Positions 24,764 to 35,056 of a DNA stretch of 64,000 bases are shown here, piece after piece. How positions within the stretch are numbered: position 1 is the stretch's first letter; each line of letters opens with the position of its first letter. The position numbers were made by a program, and so were the translations under genes. Below the pieces are notes generated by a model. It was not told the DNA's origin, ran no database searches, and saw only the letters and a list, made by a program, of their open reading frames with translations. Location of the stretch: contig PBYQ01000035.1 in the NCBI GenBank assembly GCA_002729695.1, forward strand, positions 1-64,000, given 5' to 3'. Source of the stretch: Citromicrobium sp. (lineage in GTDB: Bacteria; Pseudomonadota; Alphaproteobacteria; Sphingomonadales; Sphingomonadaceae).

Positions 24764-26662
24764 ATGCTCAAACAATTGCGCCTTTTTATTGGGCTCCTTG
24801 GCTTGGGAATCGTGTGCAGTCCGTCAGAGCTCTACGCTCAAGACGAAATTGAGCCAGCGCCTACGGCTGATTCGCAAAGTCCAACCGGAGTTAGTTATGG
24901 CAACGGCGCGTTCAGTTACGAGATGCCGGCTCTATCGATCGGTGCGGGCGATTTTCCCCAAAGCCTTTCGCTAACCTATAACTATCGCAGCGACGGTGCC
25001 CGCCCACCGGCTTCGCCTTGGACAACCAATTGGGCGGCCCGCACGCATGCGCGCGATAGCGGCATGTATATTTCTGCCTGCCCACCCGACTGCAAACCTG
25101 GCGACAAGTATGGTCTCTGGGACATCGTCGTTGGAGCGTACTCAAGCGGTTTTTGGAAAGAGGGGATGGGGCCAGGTCCAGGTCCATATTTCTCCCGGCA
25201 ACTCGACGGCGCGACTCTTACTAGAGCGACGAACTCAAGTGGTGAGTTTCAGTTTATCTATACGACAGCGCGTGGAGCCAAACTCACCTTCGATTACATC
25301 ATATCGATAAGCGGAGATCACTCCTATCCAGCCAGCTGGGTCGAACCCGATGGCACAATTCTTACCTACGATTTGTCTAGCGGAACCGGGAGCATCTCAA
25401 GTAATCGCGGAGTTGCTCTCTACTTCGAGGCTCCGACGGGAGCCGATCCCAACCAGACGCAGAAAATCTGTGCGCTCAACCTGACGCAATACTATCTTCC
25501 ATCGATTTCGAGTTGCCCCACCGGGGTTCCTACGATCACGATCGCAGGCTCAACTCTGCAAGCGACCTATGCCAGGAAGATAACCTCGCTGACCGATGTG
25601 GAAGGGAAGGTTCACACCTTCACCTATTGGCCCGCCACTAGTGACGACACCGCGACCGATACACATCTGCGCTGCGTCAAGGATCCGGGCCAAAGCGGCT
25701 GCAGGATCGAAAATACCTATGACAACTGCGACCAGAAAGGCACCGCGGATTTCTACGACCCGAACGCAAACGGCAGCCGCGACCGTGTAATCTCGCAAAC
25801 ACTCGCGACCGGAGAGACAGTAACGTACAGCTTCGTTGAGGGCGTTCCGATGTCTGGGAATGGCACGTACGGGTGCCGTGCAAATTATTCTACAACGGTC
25901 ACACAGAGTGGAAACTCGACGATCGCCATGATGGGCGGGAGGATGCTGCCATACTCGGTGACGGATCCCTTGAGCCGCACAAAGAGCTGGACCTGGGTCG
26001 GCCCGATAGAACTGTTCAATGACCCGACTCGTCTGGAGACTGCCACCAATCCCGAGGGTGACAAAGTCGAATATACTTATGACGATCGCGGGAACATTAC
26101 CGAGCGTCGGGTGAAGGCCAAGCCAGGCTCGGGACAGTCCGACATCGTGTCTTCGGCGACTTATCCGTCGAGTTGCACCGTTACTGGCGTGAGCGCGATG
26201 ACGTGCAACAAGCCGATCACGCTGACCGATGCGAAGGGCAACACCACCAGCTTTACCTACGACACCACGCATGGTGGCATGCTCACCCGCACGGGGCCTG
26301 CGGTGGGCGGCGTGCAGCCGAAGACCAGATACAGCTACACGCAGCGCTATGCCTGGATCAAGAACTCCACCGGTGGCTTCAGCCAAGCGACCGACGGCGT
26401 CTGGGTGCTGACCGAAGAGCGTAGCTGCAACACGAGCACGCTCAATTTTGCAACCGGCGCGTGTTCGGCAGGCACTTCCGATCTGGTCGTGACCACGTAC
26501 GACTATGGGCCCGACACGGGTTCGGTCGGCAATAACCTGTGGCTGCGCGGCGTGGTGGTGACTTCGGGCGGGACGAGCCTTCGCACCTGCTACGAATATG
26601 ACATCAACGGCAACCGGATCAGTGAGACCGCGCCGGAAGCGGGGTTGAGCGCATGCTATTGA
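24764..26662 (+). CDS. Secreted RHS/YD-repeat protein (RHS locus, part 2)
   Basis: 632 residues. The signal peptide [20 protein letters not shown] precedes a SpvB/RHS-like N-terminal region ([38 protein letters not shown]) and scattered YD repeats such as [18 protein letters not shown] and [16 protein letters not shown] 24764 with AAAGGA six bases upstream is preferred; ATG 24743 overlaps the previous stop and is also possible. Its last repeat continues in theme into the third gene, which starts ten bases before its stop. Probably forms the N-terminal part of the RHS shell. Confidence 0.8.
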   Translation: MLKQLRLFIGLLGLGIVCSPSELYAQDEIEPAPTADSQSPTGVSYGNGAFSYEMPALSIGAGDFPQSLSLTYNYRSDGARPPASPWTTNWAARTHARDSGMYISACPPDCKPGDKYGLWDIVVGAYSSGFWKEGMGPGPGPYFSRQLDGATLTRATNSSGEFQFIYTTARGAKLTFDYIISISGDHSYPASWVEPDGTILTYDLSSGTGSISSNRGVALYFEAPTGADPNQTQKICALNLTQYYLPSISSCPTGVPTITIAGSTLQATYARKITSLTDVEGKVHTFTYWPATSDDTATDTHLRCVKDPGQSGCRIENTYDNCDQKGTADFYDPNANGSRDRVISQTLATGETVTYSFVEGVPMSGNGTYGCRANYSTTVTQSGNSTIAMMGGRMLPYSVTDPLSRTKSWTWVGPIELFNDPTRLETATNPEGDKVEYTYDDRGNITERRVKAKPGSGQSDIVSSATYPSSCTVTGVSAMTCNKPITLTDAKGNTTSFTYDTTHGGMLTRTGPAVGGVQPKTRYSYTQRYAWIKNSTGGFSQATDGVWVLTEERSCNTSTLNFATGACSAGTSDLVVTTYDYGPDTGSVGNNLWLRGVVVTSGGTSLRTCYEYDINGNRISETAPEAGLSACY

Positions 26663-29352
26663 ACCGCAGAAATCCACGCCGTGCGGGCGCTCCCGGTACG
26701 ATGCCTCTGGTGCTGCGGATCGCGGCATCGCTCGCGCTGCTGGCGGCAGGCCTGACCGCGCTACCCGCCCACGCCCAAAGCACTGCGGCACCCTACAAGA
26801 GCGCGACCCGCTATGACGCGGCGGGCCGGGTGACGGGGACCATCGCGCCCAAGCCCGGCGTGGGCGCGGACAAGCACGAGGCGACCCGCACCACCTATGA
26901 CATCTTGGGCCGCCCGGTGCTGGTCGAGACCGGCGTGCTGGATACCTGGCATGACGAGACCGTCGCGCCGGAAGACTGGGACGACTTTACGCTCCTGTCG
27001 GCGATCGAGACGGAATACGATGCCATCGGCCGCAAGCTGCAGGAGCGCGGGCTCGAAGACGATGGTGTCACGCCTGTCTCGCTGACCGAGTACAGCTACG
27101 ATGCTCTGGGGCGGCTTTCGTGCACCGCAGTGCGGATGAACCCGGCGTACTTCAGCGCGAGCTGGCAGGATGCCTGCACCCACCGCACGGCGGGCACCGC
27201 AGGGCCCGACCGGATCACCAGGCAGGTCTATGACGCGGCGGGGCAGGTGCTCACCGTGCAGAAGGCGGTCGGCACCGCGATCGAGCAGGATTACGCGACC
27301 TACACCTATACCGATAACGGGCAGGTCGAGACGGTGGCCGATGCCAATGGCAACCTGACCAGTTACGAGTATGACGGGTTCGACCGGCTCACCCGGACGA
27401 TCTTCCCGTCCAAGACCACGCCCGGCACCTCGGACAGCAGCGACGACGAGCTTTACGCATATGATGCGAACGGCAACAGCACGCAGCTGACCAAGCGCGA
27501 CGACCGCGTGCTCAACTACACTTACGATGCGCTCAACCGGATGACGCGCAAGGCCGTGGCGAGCGGGTATCTCACCGCCAGCTACACGCGCGTGGACTAT
27601 ACATACGACCTGCGCGGGCTGCAGCTGAGTGCCAAGTTCAACAACAACCGCGGCGTGATCAGCGCCTATGACGGGTTCGGGCGTCGCACGGTCGAGACGA
27701 TCAACCTTGGCTCGTACACCCGCACGCTGACCTCGGCGTTCAACAAAAACGGCGCGCGCACCTCGCTCACCTACCCCGGTTCGGTGACGGTGACCTATAA
27801 TCGCGACGGGCTCGACCGGCTCTCCTCGGCGACGATCGGCAGCGCGAACCTCTTCAGCCCCTCGCGCGACCAGTTCGGGCGGGTGGAGAACCTCTACCGC
27901 GCGAACGCGTCCGGCAGCTGGATCGCACCAACCACGCTCGTTTACGAGGACAGCGGCCGCCTGCAATCCTGGGCGGCGGACCTGGCGGGCACGTCGTCGG
28001 ACATCACCAAGAGCTTCACCTACAACCCGGCGAGCCAGATCGGAACCGCGACTACCAGCAATGATGCCTATAGCTGGGACGGGATCCCGACCACCGCGAT
28101 CGATCGCGACTACACGGTCAACGGGCTCAACCAGTATACTGCGGTCGACAGCAACACCTACACCTACGACGCCAACGGCAACCTGACCGGCGACGGCACC
28201 AACACCTACACCTACGATGTCGAGAACCGGTTGGCGCAGGCGGTTGTGCCCAAGGCGGGCGGAGGCACGCGCACGGTCACGCTGCAATATGATCCGCTCG
28301 GGCGGTTGTGGCGCACCAGCACCAACGATACCGCCTACCCGCAGATCGACTACCTCTACGATGGTGACGCTCTCGTGGCGGAGTACGATGCGTCGAACGT
28401 GGTGCTGCGGCGCTATGTCCACGGACCGCAGGAGGGGGTGGATGACCCGCTGGTGTGGTTCGAGGGGACATCGACTGCGGCGAGCAACGCGCGCTATCTC
28501 TACGCGGACGAGCGCGGCTCGGTGATCGCGGTGACCGACGCCACCGGCACGCTGCTCAACAAGAACACCTACGACGAATACGGCATCCCCGGCTCCACCA
28601 ATGCAGGCCGGTTCCAGTATACGGGCCAAGCGTTCCTGCCCGAGATCGGGCTCTACCATTACAAGGCCCGCATGTACTCGCCCACGCTGGGCCGTTTCCT
28701 CCAGACCGACCCCATCGGCTACGAAGACAACCTCAACTGGTACGCCTACGTCGCAAATGATCCGGTCAATGGGATCGATCCGGCGGGGATGAAGGTCTAT
28801 CTCTCGACACGATTAGTTACACCTGAGGTACGAATTAAGGGGCCAGGCTGCATTTGTATGGTTACAATTGTTCCAGCCCAATTTCATATGTTTTTAGTTA
28901 CTCACGCAGATTACGTCGGCGACCCAAATGCTAAAATTTGGTCATGGGGACCTGCGGGAGATTTTCCAAATACCGGAGCACTCGTGCAGCATTTTGAGGG
29001 AACAGAACTGAATGGAAACGATCGGGATGTCTGGTTGAGTTCCGAAGTTCGTTTAGCCGGGCGCACCGTGCTAATAGACGCGGACGATGACGCGGCTGCG
29101 GCATCTGCAAATAACATTCTTGGGTATCGAGATTATGATACCGTACCGGAAGCTGATTTCCGCGCAGACGGCGCAAATAGCAATTCTGCAGCCTATGCCG
29201 CTGCCAAGGACGCGGATCGCATTTCGGGAAGCAGGCGAGCAGGAGCAAGCACGCCTAAACCTTCGGTTTCGACCCCAGGGGCTGGAGCCAGTGATCGTGT
29301 GCAAAGGCGATGCTTGGATCTTCGTTCTGCCGAACAGGGGGGGACCTGCTAA
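26653..29352 (+). CDS. RHS repeat-associated core protein with polymorphic C-terminal tip (part 3)
   Basis: 899 residues. A signal-like segment ([21 protein letters not shown] type, near residues 22-42) is followed by about 15 YD repeats (for example [44 protein letters not shown]). The RHS core boundary [19 protein letters not shown]...[12 protein letters not shown] ends near residue 714. After this point GC falls sharply (from about 28795) and about 185 residues of unrelated sequence follow ([13 protein letters not shown]...[17 protein letters not shown]), the expected position of a toxin. The tip family is not recognised. A small membrane protein, probably immunity, overlaps its stop by one base. 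Confidence 0.85.
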   Translation: MLLNRRNPRRAGAPGTMPLVLRIAASLALLAAGLTALPAHAQSTAAPYKSATRYDAAGRVTGTIAPKPGVGADKHEATRTTYDILGRPVLVETGVLDTWHDETVAPEDWDDFTLLSAIETEYDAIGRKLQERGLEDDGVTPVSLTEYSYDALGRLSCTAVRMNPAYFSASWQDACTHRTAGTAGPDRITRQVYDAAGQVLTVQKAVGTAIEQDYATYTYTDNGQVETVADANGNLTSYEYDGFDRLTRTIFPSKTTPGTSDSSDDELYAYDANGNSTQLTKRDDRVLNYTYDALNRMTRKAVASGYLTASYTRVDYTYDLRGLQLSAKFNNNRGVISAYDGFGRRTVETINLGSYTRTLTSAFNKNGARTSLTYPGSVTVTYNRDGLDRLSSATIGSANLFSPSRDQFGRVENLYRANASGSWIAPTTLVYEDSGRLQSWAADLAGTSSDITKSFTYNPASQIGTATTSNDAYSWDGIPTTAIDRDYTVNGLNQYTAVDSNTYTYDANGNLTGDGTNTYTYDVENRLAQAVVPKAGGGTRTVTLQYDPLGRLWRTSTNDTAYPQIDYLYDGDALVAEYDASNVVLRRYVHGPQEGVDDPLVWFEGTSTAASNARYLYADERGSVIAVTDATGTLLNKNTYDEYGIPGSTNAGRFQYTGQAFLPEIGLYHYKARMYSPTLGRFLQTDPIGYEDNLNWYAYVANDPVNGIDPAGMKVYLSTRLVTPEVRIKGPGCICMVTIVPAQFHMFLVTHADYVGDPNAKIWSWGPAGDFPNTGALVQHFEGTELNGNDRDVWLSSEVRLAGRTVLIDADDDAAAASANNILGYRDYDTVPEADFRADGANSNSAAYAAAKDADRISGSRRAGASTPKPSVSTPGAGASDRVQRRCLDLRSAEQGGTC

Positions 29353-29633
29353 TGCATAAGGCACATAAGATCACCATGGCTGCACAGGTCGTTTTGGCAA
29401 TTCAAAGCTTGGTGCTAGGATGCGCGATTATCGCCATAATTTTTATCATTATTTTCAACGAAAATTTGATGCATGGTGTAGTAGATATAAATAAATTTGT
29501 AGGTGCGATTGCCGTAATTATAATATCTGTCTCCTTGTGCTTTTCGTCATGGTTCTTTGCAAGAAGAATTATTTTGGCAATTTCTTTAGGGTTTTTAGCC
29601 ATCGCCTTGCTTCCGCTAGCATTTTATGTATGA
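29352..29633 (+). CDS. Small three-helix membrane protein, probable immunity to the RHS tip
   Basis: 93 residues, almost all hydrophobic, with three likely membrane helices (VVLAIQSLVLGCAIIAIIFIIIF split at 10-32, FVGAIAVIIISVSLCFSSWFF at 47-67, and IILAISLGFLAIALLPLAF at the end). It begins at ATG 29352 in the TAATG overlap with the RHS gene and shares the low GC of the toxin tip, as expected for a toxin/immunity pair acquired together. A membrane immunity protein hints that the tip acts on or near the membrane. Not matched to a family. Confidence 0.6.
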   Translation: MHKAHKITMAAQVVLAIQSLVLGCAIIAIIFIIIFNENLMHGVVDINKFVGAIAVIIISVSLCFSSWFFARRIILAISLGFLAIALLPLAFYV

Positions 29634-29683
29634 AAAATATGTAGCTCCTCCCAGCCCTGAGCAGCGATAGCAATGTCGGGGCG
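29633..29683 (+). repeat. Degenerate copy of the virB4 5' end
   Basis: ATATGTAGCTCCTCC...TGAGCAGCGATAGCAA (exact 16-base match at 29658-29673) resembles the real virB4 start ATATGCAAGCTTCGC...TGAGCAGCGATAGCAA (30090-30105). It looks like a decayed duplicate left behind when the RHS locus expanded here. Confidence 0.5.
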
Positions 29684-29715
29684 CGCGAGGCCCCGCCTTC
29701 CCGCACTCACCCTAT

Positions 29716-29943
29716 ATGCTCCACCTTGACGACGCGAACGGGAACCTGACCGGCGACGGGATCAAGGCCTACACCTACGATCTCGAGAACCGCTTGATGC
29801 AGGCGGTGGTGCCCAAGTCGGGCGGAGATATGCGGACGGTCACGCTGCAGTACGATCCGCTCAGTCGGCTGTGGCGCAGCGCGATCGACGTGCCGGCTGT
29901 GCGCAGGCCGACTACCTGTATGATCGTGCCATCAGCGCCGTGA
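29716..29943 (+). pseudogene. RHS repeat fragment (orphan)
   Basis: [20 protein letters not shown] and [15 protein letters not shown] closely match residues around 510-560 of the RHS gene at 26653-29352. The frame is then lost: a shifted frame gives ADYLYDR, equivalent to the DYLYDGD of the intact copy. No start, core end or toxin is present. It is a remnant of a second RHS copy between the RHS locus and the T4SS operon. The remainder of 29634-30070 shows no gene. Confidence 0.8.
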
Positions 29944-30070
29944 GTTTTTGATTGCGCTTGTGTTTCGCGGAGTCGGCATGCTTCTATCATCGCGTGAGCA
30001 TAGGACCGCTTTTCTCTGAATTTGCGGAATAGAGCTCTGTCTGGCGGTGAGGGGACCTTTTCATTTCAAT

Positions 30071-32452
30071 ATGCAAGCTTCGCCCGTCTTGAGCAGCGAT
30101 AGCAAAGCCGCGACACGAGAGACCCCGGCAGGCGCGCACCTGCCTTTTGCGCGCCATCTCGACGACGCCACCATCCTGACCCGCGATGGCTATCTGATGC
30201 AGACCATCCGCGTCGGCGGGTTGCTGTTCGAAACCGCCGATAGCGGCGAGCTCAATTACCGCGCCGAATTGCGCGACGCGATGCTTCGCGCGATCGGGAC
30301 CTCGCGCTTCGCGGTCTACCACCACATCATCCGCCGCCGGGTCGATGCCGATCTCGCGGGCGAGTTTTCCGACGCCTTCTCGCGCAAGCTCGACGCGCGC
30401 TGGCGTCAGCGGTGCGAGCGGCGGCAGCTCTATGTCAACGAGCTGTTCCTCACGCTGGTTCGCCGGCCGATGCAGGGCCGCAGCGGGATTGCGGACCGCC
30501 TCGCGCGCGTGCTGCGGAGCCCTTCGCCCAGCGCCAATGCCGCGACGCTGAGGGGCGACATGGCGTCGTTGAACAATGCACGCGAGGCGCTGATGGCTGC
30601 GCTCGCGCAGTATGATCCGGTGCTGCTCACCCGTTACGAGGGTGAGGGCGGTGGCACGCGTTCCGAACCGATGGAGTTCCTTTCGTGCCTGTTCAACGGC
30701 GACATGCGCCCGGTGGCCGAGCCGCATGGCGATATCGGCATGCACCTGCCCGCGCGCCGGATCAGCTTTGGCCGCAACACGGTGGAGTTGGCGCCTGCCG
30801 GGGCACTGCCCAGGCGGTTTGTCGCGATGGTATCGGTCAAGGATTGGCCCCCGCAGACGATGCCCGGCATGTTCGACGAGTTGCTGCGGTTGCCGTTCGA
30901 GATGAACATCGCGCAGAGTTTCGCCTTCGTCGAACGCGGCGAGACGCTGGGGCGGATGAACCTTGTGCTGCGGCGGATGCGATCGGCAGAGGACGAGGCG
31001 ATTTCGCTGCGCGACGAGCTTGTCTACGCAAAGGACGAGGTGGCGGCGGGCCGTGCGGGCTTTGGCGAACACCACACGACCATTGCAGTCCATTCGGACG
31101 ACCTGGCCGAACTCGATACGCAGGTGGCCGAGGTGATCGCGCTGCTCGCCGATCTCGGCATCAACGGCGTGCGCGAGGATATTGCGCTGGAGCCGACCTA
31201 CTGGGCGCAGTTCCCCGGCAACTTCAAATATATCGTGCGGCGCGGGTTGGTCTCGACGACCAATTTCGCTTCGCTCGCCAGCCTACACAATTTCCCTGTC
31301 GGGCGCGCGCGCCGCAACCACTGGGGCGATGCGGTGACTTTGTTCGAGACGACGGCGGCGGGGCCCTATTTCTTCAATTTCCACCAGCGCGATCTGGGCA
31401 ATTTCACCGTCATCGGCCCGTCGGGTTCGGGCAAGACGGTGGTGCTCAACTTCCTGCTGGCGCAGGCGCGCAAGTACGATCCGCGCATCATCTTCTTCGA
31501 CAAGGATCGCGGGGCGGAGCTGTTCATCCGCGCGATCGGCGGCAGTTATGATCGGTTGCGTCCGGGCGAGCCCTCGGGCCTCAACCCGCTCCAGTTGGAC
31601 GATACGCCTGCGAACCGCGCCTTCCTGACCGAATGGCTGCGCGCGCTCGTGGGTGGGCTGGACGAAGCCGAAGCTGACCTGGTGTACGATGCGTTGGAGA
31701 CCAACTTCCTCCAACCGCTGGAGCGACGGCGCCTGAAGCATTTTGTCGAACTGTTTCGCGGTGGCGACCGCCCGCGCGCCAACGACCTCTACGGGCGCCT
31801 CAAGCCGTGGTGGGGCAATGGCGATCGTGCGTGGCTGTTCGACAACGCGCTCGATACCACCGATCTTGCCGAGCAGTCCGTGGGCTTCGACATGACCGCG
31901 ATCCTCGACGATCCGATCGCGCGTACCCCGGCGATGCTCTATTTTTTCCACCGGGTGGAGGAGCGGCTCGACGGATCGCCTTCGATCATCGTGATCGACG
32001 AGGGGTGGAAGGCGCTCGACGACGAGGTCTTCGTGCGCCGGATCAAGGATTGGGAAAAGACCATCCGCAAGCGCAACGGGATCGTCGGCTTCGCCACTCA
32101 GAGTGCTCAGGACGCGCTCGAAAGCCGGATTGCCAGCGCGATCATCGAACAGGCGGCGACGCAGATCTTCATGGTCAATCCAAAGGCGCGGGCCGAGGAT
32201 TACATCAATGGTTTCGGGCTTTCGGCGCACGAATACGAACTGGTGCGCACCTTGCCCGACAGTGCGCACTGCTTCCTGATCCGCCACGGCAACGACAGCG
32301 TGGTTGCGCGGCTCGACCTCTCGGGTGAGAAGGAACTGCTCGCGATCCTTTCGGGCCGCGAATCCACCATCCGCAGCTTCGAGGAAATCGTGGAGGCGTT
32401 GGGGGACGATCCGGCTGCCTGGATGGGGCCCTTGTTGAGGACGGTCGCCTGA
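30071..32452 (+). CDS. virB4: VirB4-type T4SS ATPase
   Basis: 793 residues, the large ATPase that energises pilus assembly and transfer. Walker A VIGPSGSGKTVVLNFLL lies at about 447-463, Walker B SIIVIDEGWKAL near 637-648, and the late segment ATQSAQDALESRIASAIIEQ is a VirB4 hallmark. The N-terminus keeps the CagE/TrbE-like domain (GYLMQTIRVGGLLFETAD; YHHIIRRRVDADL). ATG 30071 is preferred to GTG 30047. First gene of the T4SS operon; virB6 begins within its stop codon. Confidence 0.93.
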   Translation: MQASPVLSSDSKAATRETPAGAHLPFARHLDDATILTRDGYLMQTIRVGGLLFETADSGELNYRAELRDAMLRAIGTSRFAVYHHIIRRRVDADLAGEFSDAFSRKLDARWRQRCERRQLYVNELFLTLVRRPMQGRSGIADRLARVLRSPSPSANAATLRGDMASLNNAREALMAALAQYDPVLLTRYEGEGGGTRSEPMEFLSCLFNGDMRPVAEPHGDIGMHLPARRISFGRNTVELAPAGALPRRFVAMVSVKDWPPQTMPGMFDELLRLPFEMNIAQSFAFVERGETLGRMNLVLRRMRSAEDEAISLRDELVYAKDEVAAGRAGFGEHHTTIAVHSDDLAELDTQVAEVIALLADLGINGVREDIALEPTYWAQFPGNFKYIVRRGLVSTTNFASLASLHNFPVGRARRNHWGDAVTLFETTAAGPYFFNFHQRDLGNFTVIGPSGSGKTVVLNFLLAQARKYDPRIIFFDKDRGAELFIRAIGGSYDRLRPGEPSGLNPLQLDDTPANRAFLTEWLRALVGGLDEAEADLVYDALETNFLQPLERRRLKHFVELFRGGDRPRANDLYGRLKPWWGNGDRAWLFDNALDTTDLAEQSVGFDMTAILDDPIARTPAMLYFFHRVEERLDGSPSIIVIDEGWKALDDEVFVRRIKDWEKTIRKRNGIVGFATQSAQDALESRIASAIIEQAATQIFMVNPKARAEDYINGFGLSAHEYELVRTLPDSAHCFLIRHGNDSVVARLDLSGEKELLAILSGRESTIRSFEEIVEALGDDPAAWMGPLLRTVA

Positions 32453-33633
32453 TGGTCTGTCCGACCACCTATACCGGCGAGGGGTTTCTGGCGCGCATCC
32501 TGGGGCAGATCGATTGCCAGGCGCAGGTGCTCGGCAGCTATGGCTGGCTGGCGCTGAGCGAGCCGGGATCGCTCGCGTCGACCATTACCACCGGGCTACT
32601 GACGCTGTTTATCGCACTGGTCGGGCTGCGACTGCTATTCGGCCCGACACCGGGCACGCGCGACATCGTGTTCGACGTGCTCAAGATCGGTCTGGTGCTG
32701 ACGCTGGCGCTGTCGTGGCCCGCCTTCCGCACGCTGATCTATGATGTCGTATTTCTTGCACCGGCGGATATTGCCGGGCGGATCGCGGCGACCGCGACAG
32801 GCAATTTCGCGGAGCGGTTGCAGGCGATCGATAGCGCCATCGTACAACTTTCCGAATTCGGCTCGGGTCGCCAGACCGGTGCCTTTATCGAGGATGAGGG
32901 AACGGGCGCGTCTTTCCAGGGTATCGCGATGCAGGACGAGAGCGCGCTTGGCTGGTCGCGGCTGTTCTGGCTCACCGGAGTGATCGGCTCGGTCGCTTTC
33001 TTCCGGCTGGCGGCGGGCCTTTTGCTGGCGCTGGCTCCGCTGGCTGCCGGGCTGCTGCTGTTCGACGCCACACGCGGGCTGTTCGCCGGGTGGATGCGCG
33101 GGCTGGTGCTGGCGCTGATCGGATCGGTCGGCGCAAGCGTGCTGCTGGCGGTCGAAATGGCGGTGCTGACGCCGTGGCTGGAAGACGCATTGCGGCTGCG
33201 CGCGCTCGGCTATGCCATACCCTCCGCACCGACAGAACTTATGGCCATGACGCTCGCCTTTGCGCTGGTGCAGCTTGGGTTCGTGTGGCTGCTGGGCAAG
33301 GTCGCCTTCATGCGTGGATGGATATCGATGCCGAGTCTGGACAGTATCGGAGGACAACGATCCGGACGGAGCGAGTGGATTTCCTCGCACAGCAGCGAGA
33401 TGCGGCATTCGCACAGCTCAAACCTGTCGGATCGTGGTGAGATTGTGATCACCGGCACGCCTGCGAACGAGCGCACCCAGATCAGGGCGCTTGCCGCACC
33501 TCCACGTGAACGGCCTGAACAAGCCGATACGCCCACACTCCCGATCTCGCCTCGTGAGCGACTGGGCGAATCCTGGCGCCGGGCCACACCGCGTGCTTCG
33601 CGCCTCGCCGCCAGCAGGAGTGCTCGCCGATGA
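32452..33633 (+). CDS. virB6: VirB6/TrbL-type inner-membrane T4SS protein
   Basis: 393 residues with about six membrane segments (STITTGLLTLFIALVGLRLL, FDVLKIGLVLTLALSW, WLTGVIGSVAFFRLAAGLLL, LAPLAAGLLLFDATRGLFAGW, GLVLALIGSVGASVLLAVEM, LAFALVQLGFVWLLGKVAF) and a long periplasmic loop between helices 2 and 3, typical for VirB6/TrbL. The final 80 residues are polar and Arg/Pro rich. It overlaps virB4 by one base and virB8 by four. Confidence 0.9.
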   Translation: MVCPTTYTGEGFLARILGQIDCQAQVLGSYGWLALSEPGSLASTITTGLLTLFIALVGLRLLFGPTPGTRDIVFDVLKIGLVLTLALSWPAFRTLIYDVVFLAPADIAGRIAATATGNFAERLQAIDSAIVQLSEFGSGRQTGAFIEDEGTGASFQGIAMQDESALGWSRLFWLTGVIGSVAFFRLAAGLLLALAPLAAGLLLFDATRGLFAGWMRGLVLALIGSVGASVLLAVEMAVLTPWLEDALRLRALGYAIPSAPTELMAMTLAFALVQLGFVWLLGKVAFMRGWISMPSLDSIGGQRSGRSEWISSHSSEMRHSHSSNLSDRGEIVITGTPANERTQIRALAAPPRERPEQADTPTLPISPRERLGESWRRATPRASRLAASRSARR

Positions 33634-34364
33634 ATGCGGTGCCCAAGATCGATAAGCGCGAACCCGGCATAAGCGAAAGCTGGGCCGGTAGCCTGACCGA
33701 CGACCTCGAACGTTCGCGCCGCCTCGCGTGGATCGTCGCCGCAGTGGCTGGCACGGTCGCGCTTCTGCTCGCGATCGCAATTGTCATCATGCTGCCACTG
33801 AAGACGGTGGAGCCTTACACGATCCTGGTCGATCGGCAGACGGGCAACGTTGAGGCCCTCGACCCGCTGGCAGATAATACGGTGCTGGCGGACAACGCGC
33901 TGACCCGCTCTTTCCTGATGCAATATGTCACCGCGCGCGAAAGTTTCGTGCCCGACAGCTTCGATCAGGATTACGCCAAGGTCACGCTGATGAGCGGACC
34001 CGAAGAACGCCAGAAATATATCACCCGGATGAGTGCCAATAATCCGCTGAGCCCGCTCAGCTATATGTCACCGGGCGGCACGATCCGGGTCGAGATGCGC
34101 AGCATCTCCCAACTCGACAGTGAGCGCGCGATGGTGCGCTTTACAACGATCAGGAACGAGCCCGGCACTGCCGCTCAGCCACCGCAATATTGGGCGGCGA
34201 TTATCGGCTATGGCTACAGCACCGCCGAGATGAGCGAGCGTGATCGCCTGCTCAACCCGCTGGGTTTCCAGGTCGGTTCCTATCGCCGCGATGCGGAAAC
34301 GCTGCCCGAAGCGTTCCCGACCGCTGAGCCAGTTGACCGTAGCGAACAGCGTAACGAGCCGTGA
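33630..34364 (+). CDS. virB8: VirB8-type T4SS assembly protein
   Basis: 244 residues: a cytosolic N-terminus, one membrane helix (LAWIVAAVAGTVALLLAIAIVIML at about 32-55), and a periplasmic NTF2-like domain with LKTVEPYTILVDRQTG, then SFLMQYVTARESFVPDSFDQDY, the VirB8 pattern of a Tyr/Arg-rich helix followed by the beta sheet. It nucleates the inner-membrane T4SS complex. Overlaps virB6 and virB9. Confidence 0.92.
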   Translation: MNAVPKIDKREPGISESWAGSLTDDLERSRRLAWIVAAVAGTVALLLAIAIVIMLPLKTVEPYTILVDRQTGNVEALDPLADNTVLADNALTRSFLMQYVTARESFVPDSFDQDYAKVTLMSGPEERQKYITRMSANNPLSPLSYMSPGGTIRVEMRSISQLDSERAMVRFTTIRNEPGTAAQPPQYWAAIIGYGYSTAEMSERDRLLNPLGFQVGSYRRDAETLPEAFPTAEPVDRSEQRNEP

Positions 34365-35056
34365 TGCGCCTGTTCGCAACTCTATGCCTGCTGGTATCGA
34401 CACCGCTGACGGCGCAGATCCTGCCGCAGCCCGATCCGGCGAATTCCCGCCTGCAGACGGTTATGGCGTCGGAGGGGCAGGAGATCATGCTCGCGGCGTT
34501 ACCACAGACCGACCTGACGCTGGTCTTCCCGCCTTATGAATCGATCCAGTCGGTCGAGACCAATGAGGCTATGATCGAATATTCGATAACCTCCGAGCGC
34601 AACGCGCTGGTGCTGACGCCGCGTGCCGAGGGAGCGCTTGGCCTTGTGGATGTCGCCACCGATCGGACCATCTATCGTTTCTCGATCCGCACGGGACAGG
34701 ATCTGATGGCCGCCTATCTCGTGCGCATGAAGGAACCGGGCGAACTGCCCGCATCACGAACATCGGTAGCGGGCATGAACGCCACAGATGCGCGATGGTG
34801 GTCCTATCGCCTCAAGGGTAAGGACGCGCTCAAGCCCGTTGGCATTCGCGATGATGGCGAGAAGACCTATATCCTCTTCGCGCCCTATCAGCTTCTGCCC
34901 GCGATCTTCGCGATCAGCCCGACCGGCGACGAGACCCTGACCAACGGCTACATGCGCGACGAGGTTTTTGTGCTCGACCGTGTGTGGAAGGAACTCGTGT
35001 TCCGGATCGACGGCAAGAAGGCGACTGCACGCCGCAACGAGCAGCCCGATGGCTGA
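34364..35056 (+). CDS. virB9: VirB9-type T4SS outer-membrane core protein
   Basis: 230 residues with a signal peptide (RLFATLCLLVSTPLTAQ). The N-terminal VirB9 domain shows LTLVFPPYESIQSVET and ALGLVDVATDRTIYRFSI; the C-terminal part NATDARWWSYRLKGKDALKP, then DGEKTYILFAPYQLLPAIFA and TNGYMRDEVFVLDRVWKELV, is the VirB7-binding domain. ATG 34364 overlaps the virB8 stop. No VirB7-sized gene is adjacent. Confidence 0.92.
   Translation: MRLFATLCLLVSTPLTAQILPQPDPANSRLQTVMASEGQEIMLAALPQTDLTLVFPPYESIQSVETNEAMIEYSITSERNALVLTPRAEGALGLVDVATDRTIYRFSIRTGQDLMAAYLVRMKEPGELPASRTSVAGMNATDARWWSYRLKGKDALKPVGIRDDGEKTYILFAPYQLLPAIFAISPTGDETLTNGYMRDEVFVLDRVWKELVFRIDGKKATARRNEQPDG

Noticed and set aside
26761..28659. 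632-codon minus-strand open frame
   Set aside because: Opposite the RHS gene; the repeated YD codons create a repetitive shadow without any recognisable domain.
29087..29359. Alternative 90-codon frame at the RHS tip
   Set aside because: It overlaps the in-frame tip and lacks a ribosome-binding site; the RHS frame is open to 29352 and overlaps the immunity candidate neatly. A late frameshift in the tip cannot be fully excluded.
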